Source: Sycobia sp. Sy_11
Lineage: Eukaryota > Arthropoda > Insecta > Hymenoptera > Epichrysomallidae
Length of the DNA: 64,000 nucleotides
Direction of reading: 5' to 3'
NCBI GenBank assembly: GCA_018907035.1
Contig: JACCIC010000298.1
Coordinates: forward strand, 310,001 to 374,000
In this document: one piece after another, positions 46,021-56,569 of the stretch
Numbering within the stretch: position 1 is the stretch's first letter
How the letters are laid out: each line of letters opens with the position of its first letter
Notes under the pieces: generated by a model
What the model saw: the letters and a program-made list of their open reading frames with translations, nothing else
Database searches by the model: none
Told to the model about the DNA's origin: nothing
Program-made: the position numbers and the translations under genes

Positions 46021-46332
46021 ATGCTTAGATATAATATATATTACTATTAACGGCTTTTTCCTTATCTGGTGCACAAGTGAAAAAAGTATAAGTTCTTCTT
46101 TTCTCTTCGTTTATTATATATATACGAAATTATTCGAGATAGTTATTTGCGCTAATTGCATATAAATTATTAAATTTATTCGAGGATTAGATTTTAAGAG
46201 AAAATAATTCTAAGTTGTCAAATCGAAATCCTCGATTGGATATTACATAAATCAACCTCAATTATTGAGAAGAGGAAGGAAGGTTACCAAATTCAATTGT
46301 CGTTAGGTTGCTTATTTTCGGCGTCGTTACAT
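45888..46332. repeat. Probable solo LTR, TGTAAC...GTTACA
   Basis: About 445 bases beginning TGTAACATGTAGAGG and ending GGCGTCGTTACA, an inverted terminal pair like that of the Gypsy-3 LTR. It contains a GA array. No PBS follows it on the plus strand. On the minus strand it could be the 3' LTR of Pao-2 to its right. Confidence 0.45.
45953..46017. repeat. (AG)n microsatellite
   Basis: About 32 AG units inside the putative solo LTR. Confidence 0.97.
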
Positions 46333-46939
46333 CAAAGGTTAATCTTCTTCTTGCTTTTAATATATTTTGTTCTCGCAAAGTGATATTTCGAAATTGCGTT
46401 AGTTGAGGGAGATTTTAGTTTTCGCGTACATATACGAAGGTTAGGGTGGTGTATTTCTCCTATGTATGTTTAGGAGTTAAATTTCACTCTGCAGACACAC
46501 TAGTAGATAGGTCGCAGTTTGCGTGTATATACTGCGGAGGGAGTGCTTCACTATCCGATCGCCAGATGGCGCTGTATGGCACCATATATGGCACCATATT
46601 ATTATTTATTTCTCGTATTCCTGCGTATGTGTGTAGCGTGCGATAGATAAACGCGAGTGCAATATAGGTAGGGTTAGGCAATGAAATTTATTAGAATTTT
46701 AGTTCTGAATAAATATATTTTTCTTTTCAATCTTGAAATTTAGATATAAATTATTTATATTGTTTTTTTATATAGATCCCTTTTTTAAAATTCGACTGTT
46801 TCCCTTCTTTTCTTTTTAAGAATTTTCCTTATTCAAGTAATTAATCTAAGAAAAAGGATTATAGGGGTAAAGATAAGTTTGTAAATAATTTCCAAGGGCC
46901 CTACGGGCTAAAAAGGTTAAGTGTACATTAACCTAATCC
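46333..46939. other. No gene seen
   Basis: A somewhat GC-richer part at 46,480-46,680 has no recognised coding content. It may be remnant internal sequence of Pao-2. Confidence 0.35.
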
Positions 46940-47690
46940 TTTGAGTAATCCTTCTTCTCTGTTAACGGGGACATAATACCTCGCGCTGATTTCCGCGACT
47001 AGTAATTCCAAATGTGGAATGCTTGTTCGCTTACCCGATTTATCAGTCGCGACCGAAGCTATTCGCATTTTCGCTTGAATTAATCTTAATTACTCCTGAA
47101 GGCGACGAGATAAATACAAAAACTACCGCCGCGTAAGCTACGTTGCTAGCATCGCAAAATGTTTGGAACGATATTTCATCTGTCTTTTCCATCGATCCGA
47201 TAATGCATAATTTGGAAATTAAATGCGGAATTTTTGTTTTTTCTAAACATGGAAAATCCTCTGTCTATTGTAAAAAAAAGCTGTTTAATAGTGTCATTGA
47301 CCTCGTCATTCCACGCTAGCTTATCCATCCAGGTTTCCTGCTATAAAATTTTTGGGCAAAGCGAAATGGGATAAATGAAACCTAGTGGGTCAAAATTTTG
47401 TTGACAAACAGACAGAATCTTTTTTTTCGTAATTCTTTCTAATTTTTAAAACGATGTATCTTTTTTCGATTTGTAAAACTAATGTATGTTGTTTCTTATT
47501 CCAAGGAATGTCCAATGCTTGAGTGGAATCGTGAACACTATTATCGTGAGTGTATTCCCAATTACTTAAATCTTTTTTTGCCTCATATACGAACACATTT
47601 AATTCATCTATAGTTTCTAGACTAGATACGCAATTATCGATATAGAAACTATCAGAGAACTTTATTAAGTATTCTTGCCTGAACTGCACG
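46940..47690 (-). pseudogene. Pao-2: Bel/Pao RT C-terminal part and RNase H start
   Basis: Minus strand from 47,690: QEYLIKFSDSFYIDNCVSSL, the RT catalytic box in the FY(I/V)DN form (47,647-47,631), then LSNWEYTHDNS, LDIPWNKKQHTLVLQI. After frame changes: WMDKLAWNDEVNDTIKQLF, DFPCLEKTKIPHLI and FQTFCDASNVAYAAVVFV, the RNase H start with its Asp. This order (RT thumb, linker, RNase H) follows Bel/Pao pol. The 5' half of pol, integrase and gag are missing. Sequence differs from Pao-1, so it is a different Bel/Pao lineage. Confidence 0.82.
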
Positions 47691-47817
47691 TTTACATTAT
47701 ATTTTATAGATATTTTTATATATATTTTCGATATGAAATTTAATTATAATAGCTAAAATAAATAGTCTGCAAGTAAGGTCAATAACTACACTACGATATC
47801 TATAAATAATACGGTAT

Positions 47818-47910
47818 TACCCCTTTTGTTCTTCGGGTTAATCTGACACTACTCTCACACCTTATGGAAATCTTTTGATTTTTGCATATTTTATTTCCTC
47901 TTACGTGACA

Positions 47911-47952
<42 letters not shown>

Positions 47953-48063
47953 CTCTCTATTTCTCTCCCACGCACTCTGTCTTTCTTTCTCCTGCTCTTA
48001 TAAAATGGTTCTGTATGTCAAATCATACTGGATATATTTTGTGACGACAAATTATGATTATTA
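47818..48063 (-). mobile_element. Repeat family C, inverted partial copy
   Basis: Reverse complement of 49,390-49,640: TTAATCTGACACTACTCTCA, CTTATGGAAATC, the CT tract (complement of the GA tract), TCTTATAAAATGGTTCTGTA and TTGTGACGACAAATTATG. Confidence 0.75.
47915..47949. repeat. (CT)n microsatellite within inverted family C
   Basis: About 17 CT units, the complement of the GA tract in other copies. Confidence 0.95.
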
Positions 48064-48314
48064 ACTTGGACTCATGAATTTATAAATTGCCAGAAAGATC
48101 GGAGAAAGCTTTCGATGAATGCTATTTTGAATAAATGATATGCAATCATGAACGAAATAAAATTAACTTATTGACAGATTGCAAAGGAGAGTGAAAGAGA
48201 GAGGAAGAAAAATCAAAGAAACAAAAATTAAGAGAAGTAGTAAGTTTTCGAAGGAGACATTTAATAAGGAAATTAGTGAAATAAACAAACATGGTAAAAG
48301 AAACTGGAATTTGA

Positions 48315-48357
<43 letters not shown>

Positions 48358-48884
48358 AATCTCGTTGAATCATTTTGCGACGAGCAAGAATACTCGTGCA
48401 AAATTTGTTAAATCTCAAGCACCGCGGAAAACTCGGCGCGTAAAGAGAGAGAGAAAACGGAGAGCGCGAAGGCACTCGAACGCTTGCTCTTTCTCTCTCT
48501 CTCTCTACGAACCGACACGAGCTTCGCAACTAGAATAGACTGCACGCTTGCAGGCGCAGCGCGGCGCGGTAAGGAGGAAGCCCCGAAGCTTGACGGTGTG
48601 GCGCGACGCGGTGAGGTGAGAGAGGAACGATCTCGGAGTGGGAGATCGATCGTCTCAAACTAAAATAAGCAGTAGTCTGGCTGTAATTTTTAGCGCTTTT
48701 CTGTTATCGGCGCGATAGCAGGCGACAAGACCTACATAAATGTAAGGTCCGAGTGACGACAAAAGAAAATCGGAAGAAAAAATTATAAATTCTATTTAGA
48801 TTAAGTCTAATGACTTATTATCTTTCTTTTGGATTTTATTATAGATTAAAGCAACGCCAGCCAGGGAAGTAGTAGCGTGGCGTA
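48064..48884. other. No gene seen; contains GC-rich patch
   Basis: A (TA)n array at 48,316-48,354 is followed by a GC-rich stretch at 48,420-48,650. The open frame over it (48,529-48,146, minus) is Arg/Ser-rich and looks like a composition artefact. The patch could be an unrecognised LTR. Confidence 0.4.
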
Positions 48885-49190
48885 TCCCGTGCCGAAGGCT
48901 CTTCTACCGTCCAAACACACAACTCGTAAAAATTATCCCGAGGTACCTGGACATTGTTTTTTTTCCAACATTCCCACCAACTAAACACGATACTCCCCAT
49001 AGAAGTCGTCCCGCCATACCTGGACATTGTTACCTATCAACTAAACACGATACTCCCCATGGAAGTTGTCCCTAACACAAAACTCTTTGTAGAAATCGTT
49101 TTGAGGCACTGGGATATCATATTCAACAGCCCGCATACGTCAATACAATATTTCTCTGTAGAAGCCGTATTTAAAACGTATATATATATA
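48885..49190. repeat. 60-bp minisatellite, second locus, about 5 units
   Basis: Units such as CCATAGAAGTCGTCCCGCC and ATACCTGGACATTGTTACC, then CAACTAAACACGATACTCC, recur every 60 bases and are the same type as in 17,400-18,115. Both arrays end in a similar sequence, GTAGAAGCCGTATTTAAAACG here and AAAAACCGTATTTAAAATG there. Confidence 0.85.
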
Positions 49191-49192
49191 TA

Positions 49193-49245
49193 CTAACATC
49201 CCCCGTCTCCGCTTCGCCCGAGATAATAATTTAACCGATTTCTTA
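49193..49245 (+). mobile_element. Repeat family B, end fragment
   Basis: CTAACATCCCCCGTCTCCGC, then TTCGCCCGAG and ATTTAACCGATTT match the outer end of family B at 30,374 and (inverted) 17,020. Confidence 0.55.
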
Positions 49246-49249
49246 AACA

Positions 49250-49250
49250 A

Positions 49251-49284
<34 letters not shown>

Positions 49285-49291
49285 AACATTC

Positions 49292-49327
<36 letters not shown>
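49250..49327. repeat. Two (TA)n microsatellites
   Basis: 49,252-49,281 and 49,294-49,327, separated by CAAACATTCAT. Confidence 0.95.
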
Positions 49328-49328
<1 letters not shown>

Positions 49329-49329
49329 T

Positions 49330-50085
49330 CATACTTTCGAGGTTGCTGGTAAAGAACCCTATTTTGCCATTGTTTCTTTTGATCAACTAAAAAAAACGTA
49401 GTCTCTTATCACAATTCTGAACTTAATATAATGTATAAAAATAAAAATATAATTTATCGTCACAAACTATATTTAGTATGATTTGGCATACAGAACCATC
49501 TTATAAAAGAAGGGGAGAGACAGAGAGAGAGGGAGAGAGGGAGGGAGGTTTTTCCATGTAAGAGAAAATAAAATTTACAAAAATCAAACGATATCCATAA
49601 GGTATGAGAGTAGTGTCAGATTAACCTGAAGAACAAACAAGGCTACATCGACTAACGTCACACCTTCTTTAGGATACGAGTCCTAAAGTTGGATATGAAC
49701 ATTCGTTTAAGCTGGCATGGTATTAATACTTTAAGCGGACTACTTTGAGTTGATTTTCGTGATTAAAGACGCCACCTAGTGGCCGCTGGTGGAACTGATT
49801 GTTAAAACCATTAACTTAATTTATTGATGAAAGTAAAATGATTTTCAATAAAAAACATAGTCTATGTCCTTCCCAAGATAATATAGAATCTATATGTCAA
49901 ATTTCAGAACAATTGGTTCAGTAGTTTGTTCGGTTATCGTATGCAAACAAAAACACGCTTTGTCTTTATAAATTAGTATGATATCACATGATATGATATG
50001 TTATGATATGATATGCTATGATATGATACGAACTATGATATAATATGATATGATATGAAGTATGATATGATATGGCATGATATCA
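49330..50085 (+). mobile_element. Repeat family C, copy without insertion
   Basis: Same sequence order as 29,322-30,360 but without family F. It begins CATACTTTCGAGGTTGCTGG and ends CTTTATAAATTAGTATGATA plus a run of ATATG pentamers (49,977-50,085). It serves as the empty site for the family F insertion. Confidence 0.8.
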
Positions 50086-50120
50086 TATATATATATATAT
50101 ATATATATATTTATTTTTTT

Positions 50121-50888
50121 TTGACGGAAGTCACAACGAACAACGACCTCTTCCCGGGTACCTCGGAAGAACGTGTAATTAATTAGTCATTAATCGACAT
50201 TTTTGCTCTTTTGCAAGAAGAGAGGAGCCCGAATACAAGCCGAACCGATGCGTGCGCACGCGCTGTAACGAGAGTGAGAAACGTATACTGCCGCCGCGCG
50301 AAAGATCGAGAGAAAGGAGAGGGGGAAGAGAGGGAGAAGGGGAAGACGCGCCGAGGAGAGAGACGATTATTGTGTATTCGACCGCCGAGCGAGATTGAGA
50401 GTTAAAGATATTTTCCCCGTTTATCGAGTTTTGTGAGGGTTATCTTGGCGTTTCTCCTGTGAGCTTTCGGCGTTTTCGGCTTGTTCGGTAGCCCGACAAT
50501 TTGAGTGAAAAGATTGACTAGAAATGAGCTGGTGGCGTGCTAGTACCGTGTTGCAAAGACGAGATGTGTCGTGACATATTACAACGCCGTCCACGTTGTA
50601 GGCAGACCGCCAGCCTGAGGATCCAGAGCCAGACGAGGAAGGTGACAGCCAGAGCTCTTCCAAGCTAATCACGACTAGAGCCCGATAGGAGGGTCATCAG
50701 CTAGCGCCTTCCATTGATAGCCGACGACAGCACGGTGAGTACTGACAGCCGCGATAGCGTAGGTTGTAAGCCCGGGCCACGGATCGCATAGCGACGGCGG
50801 AGTGTACGCGGATACGAGGACGTGCACGCGCGTAATAGAGAGCCGCTCCAGGAGAAGAGTCGGCAGCCCGGAGACTGCCAAGAAACAA

Positions 50889-50922
<34 letters not shown>

Positions 50923-50990
50923 ATAAGAGTGCGTGCGCCACGGACGTAGTGTGAGTGCGAGTAAGAGAGCGAACAGTGCGACTGCGTGTG

Positions 50991-51040
<50 letters not shown>

Positions 51041-51122
51041 AGTGTGTGCACCGCGTAGTCGAGGTGCGTGTGCACCTCGTACCCGAGAGTGTGTGTGCGC
51101 GACATCGAATGTACGAGAGCGT

Positions 51123-51175
<53 letters not shown>

Positions 51176-51412
51176 CGATCGAGTACATTGTAGCGACCCG
51201 AAAAATAAAGAGAATTTATATTAGCGAATGTGGTGTTATCTTTGACTGCCGCTCCCCTTTTTTCTATTTTAATTTAGCGTTGCCCTGCTCTATCAGCGGG
51301 CTTCCTCGTGGAGAGAGTACAAACCATCATCCGCCGGAGGATTCAGCAGATAGGTGCTGAAAGCAAGAGTATATTCTGTAGCGGCGGCCAGGGCAAGGGT
51401 CGCAACGTTACA
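50121..51412 (+). repeat. LTR-like GC-rich insert of about 1.3 kb
   Basis: Begins TGACGGAAGTCACAACG and ends GGGTCGCAACGTTACA. Its GC-rich composition contrasts with the family C sequence on both sides. An AATAAA lies at about 51,205, some 210 bases before the end, as expected for a poly(A) signal in an LTR. It includes GT and GA arrays. No PBS follows it, so it would be a solo LTR. The open frames across it (Ser/Leu or Arg/Glu repeats) are microsatellite artefacts. Confidence 0.4.
50889..51172. repeat. (GT)n and (GA)n arrays in the LTR-like insert
   Basis: GT units at about 50,889-50,909 pass into GA to 50,922. Longer GA arrays occupy 50,993-51,033 and 51,130-51,172, on each side of a GTG-rich linker. 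Confidence 0.95.
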
Positions 51413-51424
51413 ATATCTGTATAT

Positions 51425-51660
51425 ACATAGTTTGAGGTTCTTGGTAAAGAATTACCTAATAATATATTCTGAATCTAACCCTATTTTGCGATCATTTTTC
51501 TTTTATTCCAACTAAAAAAAAACATAGCTATGTCATTTCTGATGTTAATATAAGATATAAAAACAAAAGTATAACTTGTCATCACAAATTATGTTCCGCT
51601 TTGTCTTTATAAATTAATATGATATGATATTATGATATGATATGATATATTATACTAATA
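51425..51660 (+). mobile_element. Repeat family C, internally deleted copy
   Basis: Has the left end (TTTGAGGTTCTTGGTAAAGAA, ACTAAAAAAAAACATAG, TAACTTGTCATCACAAATTATG) and then jumps directly to the right end (GCTTTGTCTTTATAAATTAA plus TATGATATGAT). About 500 bases of the middle are missing. Confidence 0.75.
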
Positions 51661-52549
51661 TAATGAAAATCACACTGTGCATCAATATACTCTTTATATG
51701 TTTTTTTCAGTATTTATTATATACACATGCAAAATATGTATATTCGCCTTGTTATGCCTTTTTACAGTTGAAGCATTGCTATAAAAAGATACTAATAACT
51801 GGGATTACGATCTACGTTTAAAGTTCTAAGGACTCTATTTTTCAGCCCACTCAATATTTTACATATTGCTCTTTCAGACATGCTGTTTCCCGAGTGGTAC
51901 CATAGATATGTCTATTTCGACCTGCCTGCCATTGAAAACATGCATCCGAGTTTCCTAATCAGATAGACTTCTGAATTTCTTATAAATTGTTCAAAATAAT
52001 TATTCGCATCGAGTTTTATATTTTTTTAATAAAAGCATTGGTACGAAGCACTACAGCCAAGAAACTATATCTAAAAACCTTTTCAATGACAAAAATTTGT
52101 TGAAAGGAATAAAAATTATGTCGAAATATTTAATACCTTATTTCAGGAAAATATTTGCAAAAGTGACAGAACTTCACTTTTAATTATTGTATTCAAATAA
52201 ATTTTTCATTTTCATCACTAACTTTATTTGCTAATAATAATTGAATTGGTTAATAATAATGAAAAATAAATGTTGCAAATTTGAATTTATGTTATGGAAA
52301 ATAAATTTATTTAATTTTATACAAATCTAGTTATTGATAATTTTGAATTATTTCTTGTTAACTAATTAATTGAACATAAATTAATTGTTGTAAATAAATT
52401 TGACTTTTTTGCAAAATTCAAAATCTAAAACAAGAGTTATTAATTAATACAAAATGAACTATTATTTAATTATTTTATAAATTATTAAACTATTTTACAT
52501 CGTCGGAGTAATATGATTTATTTTTATCTTCACGAGCTATCTTAGATAA
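51661..52549. other. No gene seen; AT-rich intronic sequence
   Basis: No coding or repeat signature recognised. Confidence 0.4.
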
Positions 52550-53330
52550 CGAAAAAACCGTTAAGCTTCTATGGATTAAGGGGTTAAGATATTTTCGCGT
52601 TAACAATGCCCGAGTTATTGTCTGCTACATTCACTGACGTAATGTTATACTTACTTGGAAAATCGACATTTCCGCTATACCTTTGTTCTTAGTGGCTGCA
52701 ATATGCCCCTGGTACATCGCAACATGATGATCGTTAGCACATAGGGTGGCTGATGCGCTGAGATATATCACCGCTTGTTGTAGCCCTTGGTTCGGTGAGA
52801 TTGCCAGACTAGCTGTAACAAAACAAGGGGTTCCCCGGTTTCCCTTGGCCTATTGCACGTGCAGATGTACGTTTCTTGTAGACTTTAATTACTTGAAACT
52901 ACAGCGAACGTCCTGTCTCATAGTTACATCTAAAATACAGGCATTAATTATAAGACGATATTATATTGATATTTATCTGATAGGGATGTTACATAAGATA
53001 GTCGCTATAGGTACAACTAGTTTTTAAAATGTCACTTTTACGGGGCTTGAATGCATGCATTTTGTTTATACAATTTTGCACTTTTGTTTTTTAAGCGACT
53101 TTGTTTATCCGTCGGTGCTCTGACTGCATGCACCCCACCGTCTTCGCTTTGAAGGACGTGGCCGAAATAAAACCCGTTGAGCAGCTAATGAACTTCTTAG
53201 TGAAGATTCCTTTGAAGCTCAAAGTTGGGGTCACTAGTATAAGAATTACGTCTAGGTGCAAACTTCAAAATGAGCACATGCCATCTAACACTGAGTCCCT
53301 GACCTAAGCTTTCGTCGTGGATGATGTAAA
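52550..53330. other. Less AT-rich island of unknown role
   Basis: About 780 bases with clearly more G and C than the flanks, about 1.3 kb before the Robo Ig1 exon. The open frame 52,746-53,027 has 93 codons and no recognised domain. A second one (53,101-53,307) is equally anonymous. Conserved noncoding DNA, an alternative promoter or an old transposon are all possible. Confidence 0.3.
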
Positions 53331-54624
53331 AGGTCGTTAAATAATCAGATAAATGTAATTTACGTATTATTATTATTATGTAATAATTTATTCAGAGACA
53401 TAGGTAATCCTCGCTAGAGGTACCTGGGTGTGCTCTCATCTATAGTGGACGTATACGACTATGCGCAGCTTTGCAGACTATGGCTAAAATATAACAAATA
53501 TTTCAAAAATTAAACAATAATTTCAGTTTTAAAATAAAAAGCTTTGTAATATAGATCTTATTTACTGAAAATTTGCAATCTAGTTAATAAAGAATTAAAT
53601 TTAATATTAACAACATAACAAACATATGTAATACTTTCCGCGAAAAGTACAGCTAACATATACGACCAATATGATGAATCTACAATAATTAAGCGAAAGC
53701 ATAAAATAATCCAATTTCTAAGGTCCTTATACATATGTTTACAAGAAGTAAAAATGACCATTATACTTAAAACTAAGATAGAAAACGTGTTGAAATAGAG
53801 TTAAAAGTGCAAGATATATCGTGTATTCTTCACACTATTGTAAGGATATTGTTCACAAATATTTGTGTAAAGAACTGTTAGCAAATCTGCTAATACTAAT
53901 ATAAATTTTCATTGTTATAACTCAAGTTGTTGAATTGCTGAAGCTACAAGAATTCCAAAATTGCTTTAATTTTAAGATGTTGAAATGATAAAAAATCATG
54001 GAATATGAACCAAAATAATAAAAATTAAATGCGAGAGTGAAACTACTATTTACAGTGCATATGATATTTAATTCAGTTGTGTTTCTAAAAAAATAAATAT
54101 ATTAAAATTATTAAGAGTAAATCTATAATAAACTATTATAAGTAAATCCATTTGAACTTTATTTGATTTTATTTCTCTTATGATTACATTATGTGTTTTC
54201 TTATGAGTACATTATGTTCATTTAAAATGCAAAGCAAACTCTTATATTGCACGTATTATTTTTATTTAATATGCTACGCATTACAAAATGTAAGAATTAA
54301 AAAATTTAATATGCTCGCATTACAAAATTTTAAGAAATATTTTAAGTACAAACACCTTTTTTTAAAAAAAAAAAATAAGTTATCGCCATTTGAACTCTGT
54401 ATTATCTCTATACTTTTAACAGACACTTTTATTTTTTTCATAATTATCTCGATTTATGCTTTATTCGGATTATTCCATGTTATATTATTATCAATATAGA
54501 AATCTCATCATTTCTATATTTTTATAAAATTTTTAGACCTCTTAACTTATTAAAATAATTATTACTTCTTAAAAAAATGTTCCTAAAGTAAAAACAGAAA
54601 CCAAAACTGCATTCTTTTATATAG
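53331..54624. other. End of putative Robo intron 1
   Basis: AT-rich. The acceptor directly before the Ig1 exon reads CATTCTTTTATATAG. No other feature seen. Confidence 0.45.
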
Positions 54625-54927
54625 GAACATATCGAACGCCAAAGATCACGGAAAATCCATCTGATATAATGGTCGCAAAACATGAACCAGTAACACTCAA
54701 TTGTAAAGCTGAAGGTAACCCTAAACCAATCATCGAATGGTACAAAGATGGGGAACTCGTACAAACATCGCCAACCGATTCACATCGCGTACTACTACCT
54801 ACCGGATCGCTTTTTTTTCTAAGAGTTATACACGGAAAAAAGGAGCAAGATGGTGGAGTTTACTGGTGCATTGCTCGAAATGTGGCTGGTACTGCATTGA
54901 GTCGGAATGCAACGCTCACCGTAGCAG
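54625..54927 (+). CDS. robo: Roundabout receptor, exon encoding immunoglobulin domain 1
   Basis: This 303-base exon has phase 1 at both borders (acceptor TATAG, donor GTATTA). It encodes one complete I-set Ig domain: disulfide Cys at about residues 27 (VTLNCKAEG) and 82 (GVYWCIARN), the core Trp at 39 (IEWYKDGE), the closing pattern DGGVYWC, and an Asn-Ala-Thr glycosylation site near 95. The opening [12 protein letters not shown] and the stretch [19 protein letters not shown] are strongly characteristic of Robo domain 1, the Slit-binding domain of this transmembrane axon-guidance receptor. The latter stretch resembles robo2/leak and vertebrate Robos more than Drosophila robo1, but I leave the paralogue open. 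It pairs by phase with 12,097-12,157. The next (Ig2) exon is not seen before 64,000. Confidence 0.92.
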
Positions 54928-56242
54928 GTATTAATTTTTTTTATTAATACCGTTTTAGATTTCTTGAAATATCAATTTTCTGGCTTCTTTTACGTAATAC
55001 ATTTATTTATAATAAAATTTATACTATAAATTTTAATAGGTTTAAATTAATCAGATTTAAATTTGAAGCTATGAAGCTACTGCTGATTGGATCAGAATTA
55101 TCTTGGGAATTTCCTTTCATGATTCGCTTTAACCATCCCAGTATCATAATTGCATAATGATATATTCATTTAAACAAATTAAGCTAGATATACTACCTTC
55201 TCCTATTTTTATAACCATTATTAAGCTAATATCATTGACTTTCTTATTCCTCTTTACATTAACACCTTTATTTTAAAAAATATTGAAAAAATAAAATCTT
55301 TTTATAAAATTTCATCGACATGTCTTCTAAGCGAATAAGCTAAATTTGAACACTTATAAAGTGGAGTCTTAAAATTTATCTCAATCGTCTAGAAGATATA
55401 TCGGTGTAATGGCATTCAGATGAAATTTCTCAAATGTTAGCAAATAGTTTATTTTTCTTACGTTTAATTGATTATAATTATTTTTATTAGCACTAGATAC
55501 TTGTTTTTAAATTTTTCGATAATTTTTACAATCATTATAATTAATAAATTTCACATGAATATTTTTCTGAATAATCATTCAAATAAACCTTTACTTGGGG
55601 CATAATATGGATCAGATTATAAGATTCTAGTCGTTCGATGTAGTACATATAGAGAATCGAGTATAGTACGATGATTAAGATCTACTATATCAAGATACTT
55701 TTCAAGAATTTATCTCTCTTTCACACTACCACTTTCACCTGCTTCAAATTAAGTAGTAAATTCCTCAATAGTTTTATCAATTTACAATTAATTTTCTTTT
55801 TCTTAATTTGCTCCCTGCAACCTAGCTAGTTGACGGAATAGCTTTTTCCTCGTTGATATTTGCTTATGTTAAGGACGAAACTCCGTAAAATAAAATGCTT
55901 TTGAATTGGCAGTGCTAACAAACACTTGTTGTCCCAAAGGTTAGATGAAGAGTTTCAATATCATCTCGCAATTTTATATATTCTCAGCAAAATGGAGAGA
56001 GTATCGGACAAGGTCTATGCCCACTCTTCTGCTTTTTCAGATGATGCGATTCATATGTTTTTAGTGTGAGGTATTTCTATTTAAAAGGCACCATTTTAGG
56101 TGAGACGTAGGCCCCTTGAGTATCAAAAGTATCATTCAGCTTATATTGGATAACCGGAAGTAGTGATCCAGGATATATTTTTATTGTAGTACAATAAATA
56201 GTGTAAATATACGAAATAAAGTGGCACTGACTGATAAAAGAT
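54928..56242. other. Start of the following Robo intron; nothing else seen
   Basis: AT-rich, with no Ig2-like exon or recognised repeat. Confidence 0.45.
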
Positions 56243-56506
56243 ATGTTTAAGGCAACAAAAAAACAACCTAATATCAAGAAGGATATTAAGAATAATTTAC
56301 TCAAATCTAAGGAACTCATAAATGTATTCCAATATAGACAAGAAAAGAAGAAAAAGGGTAGACTCATCACACCATCGAGGCAGATAGGAGAAGAGATAGA
56401 TCTGAAAAGGCCGGTATATATTCCCCCAGATACTTCATTGAAGATCGAAAAAAATAAGGGGCTAATAATAACAGATAAAAAAGATGAAACCAAAGATAAC
56501 CAATAA
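56243..56506 (+). CDS. Unknown 87-codon open frame, Lys-rich
   Basis: Starts at an ATG and ends TAA. The product is Lys/Glu-rich (KKDIKNNLLKSKELINVF, RQEKKKKGRLITPSRQ) with IDLKRPVYIPPDTSLKIEKN near the C-terminus. I recognise no domain. A LINE remnant lies about 300 bases downstream on the same strand, so this may be part of a LINE ORF1 or intervening text. It could also be chance, although its composition is less AT-biased than its flanks. Confidence 0.25.
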   Translation: MFKATKKQPNIKKDIKNNLLKSKELINVFQYRQEKKKKGRLITPSRQIGEEIDLKRPVYIPPDTSLKIEKNKGLIITDKKDETKDNQ

Positions 56507-56569
56507 GTTAATGTGATAAAAACATTAAAAAAAAAATTAAATATACCGAAATTGTAACTGTCGTTTTTG

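Noticed and set aside
48146..48529. 127-codon minus-strand frame
   Set aside because: It crosses a (TA)n array and a GA/CT-rich patch; the residues reflect the repeats.
50697..51360. Long frames rich in Ser/Leu or Arg/Glu on both strands
   Set aside because: They cross GA and GT arrays; open frames on both strands are expected from dinucleotide repeats.
52746..53027. 93-codon frame as a real exon
   Set aside because: No domain or signal-like start recognised, so I describe only the compositional island.
54227..54289. Alternative signal-peptide exon close to the Ig1 exon
   Set aside because: It starts MQSKLLYCTYYFYLICYALQ and ends at GTAAGA, but the exon would end in phase 0 while the Ig1 exon opens in phase 1, so splicing would break the frame.
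54522..54764. Minus-strand frame over the Robo exon
   Set aside because: It is the antisense of a well-supported Ig-domain exon.
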